From positions 1 through 35,881 of the forward strand of contig CAZXCV010000013.1 in the NCBI GenBank assembly GCA_964639215.1: a stretch of 35,881 nt of DNA, read 5' to 3'. Below are positions 22,667 through 31,555 of this stretch, piece by piece. The notes under the pieces were generated by a model. It made no database searches, was not told the DNA's origin, and saw only the letters and a program-made list of their open reading frames with translations. This stretch comes from UBA6120 sp964639215. Lineage in GTDB: Bacteria; Bacillota_I; Bacilli_A; RFN20; CAG-826. The position numbers were made by a program, and so were the translations under genes. Numbering within the stretch: the first letter of the stretch is position 1; each line of letters starts with the position of its first letter.

Positions 22667-24223
22667 ATGTCAATTTATCATTACAAAACCGAACCATTAG
22701 TGGATTTTTCCAAACCAGAAAATATCACGGCTTATCAACAAGGGCTCAAAACCGTTTCTAGCTACTTAGGTAAGCACTATGACATTGTGATTGGCGGGAA
22801 ACGAATGACAACCAAACACACATACACATCAATAAATCCTGCGCGGATCAATGAAGTAGTTGGTACGATTAGTCAAGCGGGTCTTGATGAAATCAAACTC
22901 GCCCTTGATGTTGCCCTCGACCGTTTCCAAACTTGGAAAAACACCGATCCAAAAATGCGCGCGGACATCTTATTCAAAGCGGCGGCCATCATCCGAAAGC
23001 GTAAATTTGAATTTTCAGCCTTAATGACTATTGAGGCTGGGAAGCCATACGCCGAAGCTGATGCAGATACTGCAGAGGCGATTGACTTTCTTGAATATTA
23101 TGGTCGACAAATGCTCGAGCTCACTGAGATTGATAGCAAAGTACTCTCAAGACGCCATCTCGAGCGCAATGAATATCGCTATATTCCACTTGGAGTCGGT
23201 GCCGTCATCGCTCCTTGGAATTTTCCAATGGCAATTCTAGTTGGAATGACGAGCGCGGCGATTGTTTCCGGAAATACCGTGTTACTCAAACCAGCGATGA
23301 CGACACAAGTAATTGCCTATAAGTTTTTTGAGGTGCTTGAGGAAGCCGGTCTTCCGACGGGTGTTGTTAATTTCGTACCTGGTAAGGGATCAGAAATTGG
23401 CGAATACATGGTCAATCATCCGAAAATTCGCTTCATCTCATTTACCGGATCAAAAGAAGTGGGTATCTCGATTTATGAGAAAGCGGCAATTGTTCATGAT
23501 GAGCAACTTTGGCTTAAACGCGTCATTGCCGAGATGGGTGGAAAAGACGCGATTGTCGTTGATGAAGACGCCAATCTCGATTTAGCCGCTGATGCAATCA
23601 CTAAATCCGCCTTTGGTTTTTCGGGTCAAAAATGCAGTGCTTGCTCACGAGCTATTATCCATGAAAAAGTTTATGATGAAGTCGTATCAAAAGTAGTGAA
23701 ACTAACAAAAGCACTCAAAGTCGGCGACCCAACGCTTGCTGACACTTTTATGGGTCCTGTCAATGACGAAAAAGCTTTTAAGAAAATAAATGAATATATC
23801 GAGATTGGTGGACAAGAAGGCACTATTGTTGCTGGTGGCCATAGCGATGGAACGATTGGTTACTTCATTGAACCAACCGTGATCAAAGATGTCGATCCCA
23901 AAGCTCGCATAATGCAAGAAGAAATATTTGGTCCCGTCCTAGCAATCGCCAAAGCCAAAAGCTTCGAACACGCCTTAATGATTGCCAATGACACGGAGTA
24001 CGGACTAACCGGTGCGGTCATCTCCAATAACCGCGAACATCTCGAGTTAGCGCGTCGCGATTTCCACGTGGGTAATCTTTATCTTAACCGTAAATGCACT
24101 GGTGCGATTGTGGGCTATCAACCGTTTGGTGGTTTCAATATGAGCGGGACTGATTCAAAAGCCGGCGGTCCCGATTATCTCATTTTGCACATGCAAGGCA
24201 AAACAATATCCGAAGCTTTCTAG
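22667..24223 (+). CDS. rocA: L-glutamate gamma-semialdehyde (1-pyrroline-5-carboxylate) dehydrogenase
   Basis: A 518-aa aldehyde dehydrogenase, very similar to Bacillus RocA. Catalytic Cys323 lies in GFSGQKCSACSRA, the general base Glu289 in IAEMGGKD, and the oxyanion Asn185 in APWNFP. The RocA-specific opening (EPLVDFSKPENITAY) and ending (GFNMSGTDSKAGGPDYLILHM) are conserved. It oxidises glutamate semialdehyde, the open form of P5C, to L-glutamate with NAD+. A strong AAAGGAG site precedes the ATG, 17 bp after the catalytic dehydrogenase gene. It is the last gene of the rightward operon. Confidence 0.96.
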   Translation: MSIYHYKTEPLVDFSKPENITAYQQGLKTVSSYLGKHYDIVIGGKRMTTKHTYTSINPARINEVVGTISQAGLDEIKLALDVALDRFQTWKNTDPKMRADILFKAAAIIRKRKFEFSALMTIEAGKPYAEADADTAEAIDFLEYYGRQMLELTEIDSKVLSRRHLERNEYRYIPLGVGAVIAPWNFPMAILVGMTSAAIVSGNTVLLKPAMTTQVIAYKFFEVLEEAGLPTGVVNFVPGKGSEIGEYMVNHPKIRFISFTGSKEVGISIYEKAAIVHDEQLWLKRVIAEMGGKDAIVVDEDANLDLAADAITKSAFGFSGQKCSACSRAIIHEKVYDEVVSKVVKLTKALKVGDPTLADTFMGPVNDEKAFKKINEYIEIGGQEGTIVAGGHSDGTIGYFIEPTVIKDVDPKARIMQEEIFGPVLAIAKAKSFEHALMIANDTEYGLTGAVISNNREHLELARRDFHVGNLYLNRKCTGAIVGYQPFGGFNMSGTDSKAGGPDYLILHMQGKTISEAF

Positions 24224-24238
24224 ATGGCTTATATCATA

Positions 24239-24279
24239 AACAAAATAAACATTTTGTTCTTCATCTTCTTGTTTTGTTT
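24239..24279 (+). terminator. Probable terminator after rocA
   Basis: AACAAAAT (24239-24246) pairs with ATTTTGTT (24251-24258), followed by a pyrimidine-rich run; a longer alternative pairs AAACAAAA with TTTTGTTT at 24272-24279. The stems are AT-only, hence weak. Confidence 0.4.
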
Positions 24280-24333
24280 CTAAATAATCGTTTTATTTTG
24301 TAAATCTAAACCAAGCGCTTTTTGCAGTGTGTT

Positions 24334-24361
24334 TTGTAAATATCGGTATGCATGATACAAT
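24334..24361 (+). promoter_or_regulatory. Candidate promoter of the lipoprotein at 24421
   Basis: TTGTAA (24334-24339) and TACAAT (24356-24361) are spaced by 16 bp, 60 bp before the ATG. An AAGCGCTT word (24313-24320) lies just upstream, but its flanks do not match the operator pair at 19129 and 19325. Confidence 0.4.
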
Positions 24362-24420
24362 AATGCTGATATCTTATAGCCGATATATGAACGAACTAAT
24401 GTAAAACATGAAACAAGCGA

Positions 24421-24936
24421 ATGAATAAATTATTTTTGACTTTATCAATGTTGCCACTACTACTATTATCAGGATGTTTTTTAAATGGCCATCCTATTTA
24501 TATTGCACAAATATCATGTTATCAAGACGAACAGATGCTAAGTGGTTCGCTAAAGTATTTTGTTGATGAGACATGGCGTGATTATCCGCCCTCAAGATTA
24601 AAAAGAACCAACATCTATTATGCCATCAATGTTAATAAAAATCTGCCACTTAGAATCTCGTTTGTCGTTTATAGTCCTGATGTTACGATTCAATACATGC
24701 ATCTGACATTAAATAAAAATTTTATTTCCGAAACATATAATTCTGCATTGGCCACTGTTAACGAAAAAATTGACAATCTCACTTACACAGATTACTTAAT
24801 CGATAATATTTCGCCCTATTATAATGTCGTCAAGGTTTATGGATGGCGGACAGACCAAGGTCCAAAATACCTTGGTGCGCTTTCCCCAAACACCAATTAT
24901 GTCTTAAGTGGCGTTATGATTAATATTGCTGCTTGA
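24421..24936 (+). CDS. Predicted lipoprotein of unknown function (171 aa)
   Basis: The signal sequence ends in the lipobox LLSGC, with Cys19 as the lipidation site. The mature part is about 150 residues, rich in Tyr, Asn and Ile, with alternating patterns suggesting beta structure. I recognise no family. The ribosome binding site is weak. It is convergent with the giant GLUG lipoprotein gene, with a palindrome between the two stops. It might be a partner surface protein, but only proximity suggests this. Confidence 0.65.
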   Translation: MNKLFLTLSMLPLLLLSGCFLNGHPIYIAQISCYQDEQMLSGSLKYFVDETWRDYPPSRLKRTNIYYAINVNKNLPLRISFVVYSPDVTIQYMHLTLNKNFISETYNSALATVNEKIDNLTYTDYLIDNISPYYNVVKVYGWRTDQGPKYLGALSPNTNYVLSGVMINIAA

Positions 24937-24960
24937 ATGTGATTGCGGCATCATCGCTAA

Positions 24961-24980
24961 TTCGAAAATATGTTTTCGAA
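24961..24980. terminator. Palindrome between convergent genes
   Basis: TTCGAAAA (24961-24968) and TTTTCGAA (24973-24980) form a perfect 8-bp stem with a 4-base loop, placed 25 bp after the stop of the 24421 lipoprotein. No long U-tract follows on either strand, so its strength as a terminator is doubtful. Confidence 0.35.
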
Positions 24981-25093
24981 CTAGCTTATCAACAACCACT
25001 ATTCAAAGATGTTGAATTGAAAAACATTAATATTAAGGCGCAATTGTTTATCATTCATCAATCAAAATGTTAGGAGTCACTTTGTTGATACGG

Positions 25094-27010
25094 TTAAATA
25101 ACGATGATTGTACCCGTATTTTCTGAGTTCGTAATCGTGATATCGCCAACTTCGTTTCCGACTAAACCGGCGACATAATTAGATCCGGTAATACTTCCAC
25201 GATTGAAACAATTATCAATTGTCGTAGTGCTACGCCCATACCCAATCAACCCGCCGACGGAGTTGATGCCATAGACGAAGCCGTTATTGTATGAATTAGT
25301 GAGTGAAGTTGTAATTCTTGCGTAACCGATGAGACCGCCAACTTGGTATTCTCCATCTATCGTCCCGCGGTTATAAGAATTGATGATCGTAATCGTAATT
25401 CGGCCATAACCGAGAAGACCACCGACATTATATGAACCACTAATTTCCCCGCGATTAGAGGAATCGATAATCGTTATCGTGTGTCCATACCCAATCAGCC
25501 CACCTACGTGATATTCACCACTTACTGTTCCGGCATTATACGATGCGCTCATCACGATATTTTCGCCATATCCTAAGAGACCACCAACATGATAACTACC
25601 AGAAACTGAACCGAGATTATATGAATTATCGATAACGCTTTCGCTTAGTGCACTTCCTAATAACCCACCCACATAACTCATACCGGTAACCGCACCATTA
25701 TTATAAGAATCAGTCAGTGTGCTATGCTCACCAGAATATCCAGCAAGACCGCCAACATGATATATGCCACTCACAATGCCTTCGTTATATGATTGATCAA
25801 TTGTAATTATTTGGCTATATCCAACGAGACCACCAACTGATAACGTCCCCGTAACATTACCATCATTAAATGAGGTTGTGATTATGACTTCTGCGCTGTT
25901 AATCCCCAGAAGTCCGCCGACTGATTCGGTTCCAGCAATCGCGCCATGATTATTCGAGGCGATAATATTTGTGATGCCGATTCCAATACCCATTAAACCG
26001 CCAACTTGTTGTTGACCAGTAACGACAAATTCATTATATGAATCGACGATTGTTGTTGTTTGTCCTTGTCCGAGTAAACCGCCAATTGACGTGAGTCCAA
26101 ACACCGATCCACCGTTATAAGATTGGTTGATATTAGTCGTGCCTGCTCCAATCCCTAAAAGACCACCAACGGATAAGCTTCCAGTAACCGCACCAAGATT
26201 ATAAGAGTTGTTCATTGTCGTGAGACTATCACTACCACCAATGAGACCACCAACGCGATTGGTTCCTGAGATTGCCCCTTGGTTATATGATTGATTAATG
26301 GTGGGGCTATTTGCATAACCAATCAGGCCACCAATTGATGTTGTACCACTAATCGATCCCCGGTTATCTGAAGTGGTCAATGTTAGTGCATCGCTTCCAT
26401 TTCCAACGAGGCCACCGATGGCTTCATTACCCGTGATTGCCCCGCGGTTGGATACTTGAGTAAGGTTAATAGATTTAAGACCAATTCCAAGTAACCCACC
26501 AACGTGATAGACACCACTAATCGCTCCTTGATTATAGGTGTTGTTGATTGAAATCTCCTCACGCACGAAGCCCATCAAGCCTCCAACTGAACCATTACCT
26601 GTAATTCGGCCGTGGTTAAATGAATTACTCAAAGCACTAATACCAGTTTGAATGCCAACAAAGCCGCCGACATAATCAGCGCCACTAATCGTCGCCCTAT
26701 TTGATGAATCTTTAATTATCGTGGTGTCGCTGGCGATGCCAACGAAGCCGCCGACATAATGATGACCACTCACAGTCCCGCTCGTGTCTGAATTTGTGAA
26801 TGAAAGTGTATAACCCTCACCGATAAGCCCGGCAGCAACGTCAGGGCTATTAACCGTGCCACCAAATGACGAGTTTGTAACCGTCGCTAAATGACCGTAT
26901 CCAACGAGTCCTCCGACTCGAGCGCCACTTGAATTAACCGTTAATATACCTGTAGCGCGGACATCGTTAAGAAGTCCATAAAACTCACCTGCAAGAATCC
27001 CTACATAGCT
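25094..27010 (-). repeat. Tandem 84-bp GLUG repeats (about 23 units)
   Basis: The coding sequence repeats with an 84-bp (28-codon) period. Unit cores at the protein level run from VGILAG (near 27000) to VAGLVG (near 25170). The units are diverged at DNA level, so they are not recent identical duplications, although adjacent C-terminal units look closest to one another. Confidence 0.8.
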
Positions 27011-30000
27011 ATATCCGCTCGTTTCAATCGAAAGAATCGCGCTATTAATAATCAAGTCGTCGACATAACCATTAAGTTTACCGAAAAGTCCGTAATACTG
27101 ATCGTCGGTATTTTCATTTATTTCGGCAATTGTTAAATTATCGATGCGATAACCATTGCCTAAAATAACGCCATTAAAATTACGGGGAATCCATGATTCA
27201 AGACTTAAGTCGAGATTGCCCATCACCTCATAAATATAGCCATCTTCAAGGGTGAGCAAGTCAGCAACTGAATTAATTTGACGAATGAAATCGTTATACA
27301 CCGTCACGAAAATCGTGCTGTTCGTAAATGTTTTGTTCCAAACATCGTCACCAGGTAAGCCATACTCGATGCTGAGAACACTGACCGTGCTCGAAAGCGC
27401 CGAGGTCCCGCCGCGCCACTCTAAACGGAAAGTCGTTTGATTGATTTTTTCAATCTCGTGACTAAGATAGGTAAATTGACCATTTCTTGAATAGTTGACA
27501 ACGACTTCGGTGATGTCATAATCGGTCATATTGTCAAATTCAAGGTATAAATAATTACTATGATTTAAAGCGACGATATTATCATTTAAGTTATAGGCAT
27601 TAACAAATTGGATGTCACCCAAAATAACGATGTTATCGCTAACTAGCGAAGAAATTTCCTGTGTTAAAACTTTACCGTAACTTACATATGTCAATGCTTC
27701 AAGCACAACTTCATAAACACCACCTTTAAAACCAAGTGGCACAAATTCAATATCCGCGGTTGTCTTGATGTTTTCATCAATAACGCTAATATTTTGACCA
27801 TCTATCACAAATGATCTAATGACGATATCCGCGGGATTTGTCAGTGTGATGCGTACACTGATTGCTTGCCCAATCATCGGATTCACTGGATTGAGTATTG
27901 TGATATCAGTCACCGTGATTGTTTCGACTAATGTCGGATAATTATAGAGGATGTACGCTTCTTGAATGCCTACACCATCATTCAAATCATAGATGTAAGT
28001 AACTTTTAACGTATACTCAGTATTTCTAATTAATCCTGAAAAAATAAACATGTTCGGCCAGTTGTCATTATCAAAGTCATAAGTATCGATTAAAGTATCG
28101 TCTTGATAAATTTCAATCAGCGTGATTTGACCGATATGATCATCATCAAGGACATCGATATCAAATGTGACGCTTGTTTCGGTTGAAGATTCATCAAAAA
28201 TGTCGACTTCAGGTGCCAGTTTTGCCTTCGTAATTGTTTCGGCAATCGCTACCATTGTTCGTGGACCAAAACCATCGTTGAGATTATAAGTATACGTCGC
28301 TTTGATTTTATAAGCGGTGTTTGATAAAAGATTAGCGAAGATTGTATCTTCGTAAGACGTCATCGTTTCAATGACTTCACTACCTTTTAATAACTCAATC
28401 TTCGTCAAAGCGCCAACCCCGGCACTATCCGTTACCTCGTATTCAAAGCTGATTGCTTCTTGCTCCGGCTCAATGACCGTAAATCCAATATTGGGTGACG
28501 CTTTAATGAGCGTTCGTGTGTTGGCTTGGACAATGAGCAAAACCGGTCCTGCCCCATCATTGAGGTCATAAGTATATGTGGCTTTTAAAGTATAATCGCT
28601 ATCGGTCAGTGTATTGTAAAATGTCAAATCGGCGAATGTCGTCATCGTTTCAACGATGTCGTTCCCTTTAAATAAATCGATTTTCGTCAAAGTTCCAACT
28701 TCATCAACATCACTAATTTCATATTCAAAGGCAATTTGTTCTAAATCAGGAGTAATTGATGTAAATGCAATTGTTGGAATTGTTTTGGCTAAGGTTCTCG
28801 TTGTGGTTGTGGCAACGATGGTGTGCGTTCCACCACCATCATTAAGGTCATAAGTGTATGTTGCTTGGAGTGTGTAATTATTATTTGTTAAGACACCATA
28901 AAACGTCGGGTCACTAAAGTCTAAGAGCGTAGCGACAATCTCGCTTCCTTGCAATAAATCAACTCTTGTTAAACTACCCGTTTCGTCAGCGTCGTTCTCA
29001 GTATATTCAAACGAAATCTCTTCTTGGTCCGGAACGACTGAGGTGAATGAAAAAGTCGGTGTTAATTTTGCTAGTGTGACAACCTCGTATTGTTCAATTT
29101 CTTGATACGTTGGTCCGTCATTGACAAACTGGTATTCATAGTGAACTTCAAGAAGATAGGGGGTATTACTCATTAAATTTGAAAAAGTGCCGCTTGAATT
29201 ATTAACTTCAGAATCAACAAGCGTTTCATCTTGATATAATTCAACTTTCTCCAGTTTGCTTGTTTCGGTGCCCCGATCAATTTCAACTTGATAGGAGATT
29301 GAGGTTTTGTCGCTCGTTACTTCGAGATGAAGATACTGGGTTGTTGTAAAAGCCCGGGTACCAAAAAAGCGAACAATCGTGCCTCTTCCATCTAAAACGT
29401 TCAGCGTCGTCGCAATTCCGTATTGATAAATCGTTTTCGAAGCGAGTTGTTCAAAAACAATCGTGCTTTCACCGGGAGTTAGTGGTTGACTTAATAAATT
29501 CTCGCCATCAAACAAAAACATTAATAATGGATTCGCGTTGTCTTCTAGTATATTAATTTCATCGTAAACGCTTACTTCAAACGTTGCTGTTGCTGGAGTT
29601 AATGAATAATCAGAAACATAAACATATGGAATCTTTGTTGTCCCAATGCCGATATTGACTGTGACGCTACTTGGCATGATAACATCACGAATAATTCGTA
29701 AATGGACATATTTAATTTGTTCGAGCTTGAGTGATTGCACTCCAAATAATCCTTGGACTGGAAAATCAAGTGTTACAGCCGTTGGAGACGAATCAGCGGC
29801 AAACTCAAAACTTTGATATCGTCTTCCATTCAGGTTAAATGAGCCAATTTCATAGTTGCTCGGATTATCAAGATTAATGGTGATCCGTACTGTTTCATAT
29901 GCCGTCGCATAATAATCGAGCATAGGATCGACAATATCTTCCATAAGGAGGTCGCTTACTTGTGCCTCTAATCGCTCAGAAATGGGCAAATCAAATGGGT

Positions 30001-30190
30001 TGTTTTGATCGATTAAGTTATGGCGGTTAATACGTGCTTCATCAGTGCTAATTTCTTGTAACTCCGAAACGGTGATGCTTTGAAAAACCGGAGTGTCGGA
30101 CGCGGGGGTTTGACTTCCGCATGATGACAGGAAAAAAACGATTGCCATTGATGCAAAGCTAAGATGACGCAACCATTTTTTTAATTTCAT
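25094..30190 (-). CDS. Giant repeat lipoprotein with GLUG beta-solenoid domain (1698 aa)
   Basis: Begins at the ATG at 30190 (AAAGGG site; an in-frame start at 30244 would spoil the signal peptide). The lipobox is FLSSC, Cys24. Roughly, residues 25-285 form a unique beta-rich N-domain; about 286-754 are five repeats of ~94 residues, each ending YxYDLNDG-type sequence and resembling Ig/fibronectin-like modules; about 755-1060 are further Ig-like sequence; and about 1061-1698 are some 23 copies of a 28-residue unit with the core VGGLxGYG...SYNxGxVSG, the GLUG motif (PF07581). GLUG repeats occur in surface adhesins and IgA-protease-like proteins. No catalytic motif, LPXTG or dockerin is seen. 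Likely an adhesin or matrix protein standing well off the membrane. Confidence 0.85.
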   Translation of the reverse strand: MKLKKWLRHLSFASMAIVFFLSSCGSQTPASDTPVFQSITVSELQEISTDEARINRHNLIDQNNPFDLPISERLEAQVSDLLMEDIVDPMLDYYATAYETVRITINLDNPSNYEIGSFNLNGRRYQSFEFAADSSPTAVTLDFPVQGLFGVQSLKLEQIKYVHLRIIRDVIMPSSVTVNIGIGTTKIPYVYVSDYSLTPATATFEVSVYDEINILEDNANPLLMFLFDGENLLSQPLTPGESTIVFEQLASKTIYQYGIATTLNVLDGRGTIVRFFGTRAFTTTQYLHLEVTSDKTSISYQVEIDRGTETSKLEKVELYQDETLVDSEVNNSSGTFSNLMSNTPYLLEVHYEYQFVNDGPTYQEIEQYEVVTLAKLTPTFSFTSVVPDQEEISFEYTENDADETGSLTRVDLLQGSEIVATLLDFSDPTFYGVLTNNNYTLQATYTYDLNDGGGTHTIVATTTTRTLAKTIPTIAFTSITPDLEQIAFEYEISDVDEVGTLTKIDLFKGNDIVETMTTFADLTFYNTLTDSDYTLKATYTYDLNDGAGPVLLIVQANTRTLIKASPNIGFTVIEPEQEAISFEYEVTDSAGVGALTKIELLKGSEVIETMTSYEDTIFANLLSNTAYKIKATYTYNLNDGFGPRTMVAIAETITKAKLAPEVDIFDESSTETSVTFDIDVLDDDHIGQITLIEIYQDDTLIDTYDFDNDNWPNMFIFSGLIRNTEYTLKVTYIYDLNDGVGIQEAYILYNYPTLVETITVTDITILNPVNPMIGQAISVRITLTNPADIVIRSFVIDGQNISVIDENIKTTADIEFVPLGFKGGVYEVVLEALTYVSYGKVLTQEISSLVSDNIVILGDIQFVNAYNLNDNIVALNHSNYLYLEFDNMTDYDITEVVVNYSRNGQFTYLSHEIEKINQTTFRLEWRGGTSALSSTVSVLSIEYGLPGDDVWNKTFTNSTIFVTVYNDFIRQINSVADLLTLEDGYIYEVMGNLDLSLESWIPRNFNGVILGNGYRIDNLTIAEINENTDDQYYGLFGKLNGYVDDLIINSAILSIETSGYSYVGILAGEFYGLLNDVRATGILTVNSSGARVGGLVGYGHLATVTNSSFGGTVNSPDVAAGLIGEGYTLSFTNSDTSGTVSGHHYVGGFVGIASDTTIIKDSSNRATISGADYVGGFVGIQTGISALSNSFNHGRITGNGSVGGLMGFVREEISINNTYNQGAISGVYHVGGLLGIGLKSINLTQVSNRGAITGNEAIGGLVGNGSDALTLTTSDNRGSISGTTSIGGLIGYANSPTINQSYNQGAISGTNRVGGLIGGSDSLTTMNNSYNLGAVTGSLSVGGLLGIGAGTTNINQSYNGGSVFGLTSIGGLLGQGQTTTIVDSYNEFVVTGQQQVGGLMGIGIGITNIIASNNHGAIAGTESVGGLLGINSAEVIITTSFNDGNVTGTLSVGGLVGYSQIITIDQSYNEGIVSGIYHVGGLAGYSGEHSTLTDSYNNGAVTGMSYVGGLLGSALSESVIDNSYNLGSVSGSYHVGGLLGYGENIVMSASYNAGTVSGEYHVGGLIGYGHTITIIDSSNRGEISGSYNVGGLLGYGRITITIINSYNRGTIDGEYQVGGLIGYARITTSLTNSYNNGFVYGINSVGGLIGYGRSTTTIDNCFNRGSITGSNYVAGLVGNEVGDITITNSENTGTIIVI
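27930..29335 (-). repeat. Five ~280-bp repeats encoding Ig-like modules
   Basis: The translated sequence repeats about every 94 residues with the landmarks ISFEYE, LTKIDL-x-x-GNDIVE, TYTYDLNDG and TLAK. The middle three units are the most alike; the first and last are diverged. Gain or loss of units by recombination would keep the reading frame. Confidence 0.75.
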
Positions 30191-30547
30191 CAAAAGTTGT
30201 CCCTTTAGCAAGTTTATACTATTAAATATTATTTTATACAACAATTAGTAATAATTATAAAAATTGATATTGGAGCAGATATCATTGTTTAGAATGAAAA
30301 ATAAGGGATTTTGCTTTTTTACATAGCCAAATAAAAAAATCCACTCAGTTACTATTTGAGTTATTAAGAAATATGCACTTAGATATCCCGCAGAGGTTAC
30401 TCATTTATCGTGGTCTTCATTTTGACAGGCGGACGAATATAATCACCAATTTTTAAACAACGTCATCTAACAATCATTAAATGTTCAACTGACGCGTGTG
30501 TATTACGCTATTTTCCATCCCAAACAATTACCTATTACTTGATCGAA
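30191..30547. other. Intergenic region before the giant lipoprotein gene
   Basis: About 357 bp, AT-rich and without a gene. It must contain the promoter of the giant lipoprotein gene; a TATAAA box occurs near 30212-30217 but I could not fix a convincing -35. It also holds a weak terminator for the DUF2804 operon at 30331-30361. Confidence 0.45.
30331..30361 (-). terminator. Weak terminator of the DUF2804 operon
   Basis: On the minus strand ACTCA (30361-30357) pairs with TGAGT (30347-30343) across a 9-base loop, followed by GGATTTTTTTA. The stem is short, but position and U-tract fit the end of the three-gene operon. Confidence 0.4.
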
Positions 30548-31555
30548 TTACCAGCGATTCACGGCGTGCTCGATAAAACCAAGGACGTCAACGAATTTCT
30601 TTTGCCCTTTGGAAGTATCAATCTTGCCAGAAAAATAACCATAGATTTGGTGACAGTGGGTATCAATAATCACGAATCTATTTTCCGTATAGTTATCGAA
30701 TAAAGGCGTAAAGGTAAACTCGATTTTATCTTCTTCATCGCGTATTTTCCAAGGAGACATGTAATCGTTCTCCTTCATCGTTACATCTAAAACACCCAAT
30801 TTATAAGCTTTTTTGTCATAGAAATACATATTTTCAGTCGCATTAGATAAAACGCCGAAACCCCATCCGATGTTTAATCCAAACTTAACCCCATCAATTT
30901 GACTCGAAACACTACCCCAAAACCATTGATGTCGATATGGCCAGATGCCTCTTCCCCAATCTAGTAGCCCTGTCGCTCCAGTAAAATCGAATTTCTCATC
31001 ATCGATGAGGACATAACCATCAGCCTCATAAAAGTTTTCTTTATAGTTAAGATAGAATTGTTTTTTATGCTTAAATGGGGTCGCGATGACCATCTTTTCA
31101 TTCGAAATATCATTGTTAACACGTAAGTTTACTTCAAAATTTTGATATTGCTTATTCGCACCTTTAAAAGACAAAATCCGTTCTTGTCCCGTGACATTGA
31201 ACGATATGATGAAGTGTTTGGATTTAAAGTTACACTGACTATCAGTTTCCGGATTAAGTTCCATGTTTGGGATAAAAAACCATTGCAAATCGCCGATACT
31301 TAGTTTCTTGCCGGTCGTTAAATTAATTAACGTCGCGGTAGCTGAAGCAGCATAAGACAAATGTCCAATCGACAGTTGCATGACTTTGTCGCCTTTAATG
31401 AACTGGTAAAAATCCCATTCCTTGAGTTTAAAAGGAAAGCTCCGGGCTTTTTCCCGATTGTAAATATAGTTCATGCTCCGAGCATAACCCGGATTAACTA
31501 ATTCTCCCTTATGGTTAAGGAGCAGCGTCTTATCAATAATCTCAACCTGCTTCAT
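30548..31555 (-). CDS. DUF2804 family protein
   Basis: A 335-aa protein with the DUF2804 hallmarks: DWGRGIWPY (about residues 199-207), QWFWGS, FGLNIGWGFG and ATENMYFYD. DUF2804 belongs to the broader group of two-lobed lipocalin-like (AttH/CrtC-type) beta proteins; the CrtC branch hydrates or modifies isoprenoid double bonds. The function of DUF2804 itself is unknown. The ATG at 31555 overlaps the end of the MFS gene by 14 bases, so the two are translationally coupled. A shared operon with an MFS carrier and a geranylgeranyl-reductase-type flavoprotein suggests a role on a lipid or isoprenoid substrate. Confidence 0.82.
   Translation of the reverse strand: MKQVEIIDKTLLLNHKGELVNPGYARSMNYIYNREKARSFPFKLKEWDFYQFIKGDKVMQLSIGHLSYAASATATLINLTTGKKLSIGDLQWFFIPNMELNPETDSQCNFKSKHFIISFNVTGQERILSFKGANKQYQNFEVNLRVNNDISNEKMVIATPFKHKKQFYLNYKENFYEADGYVLIDDEKFDFTGATGLLDWGRGIWPYRHQWFWGSVSSQIDGVKFGLNIGWGFGVLSNATENMYFYDKKAYKLGVLDVTMKENDYMSPWKIRDEEDKIEFTFTPLFDNYTENRFVIIDTHCHQIYGYFSGKIDTSKGQKKFVDVLGFIEHAVNRW

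Noticed and set aside
25094..27010. Regular 84-bp spacing that might suggest a CRISPR or non-coding tandem array
   Set aside because: The repetition is at protein level (GLUG units in one open frame) and the DNA units are diverged; there are no identical direct repeats with unique spacers.
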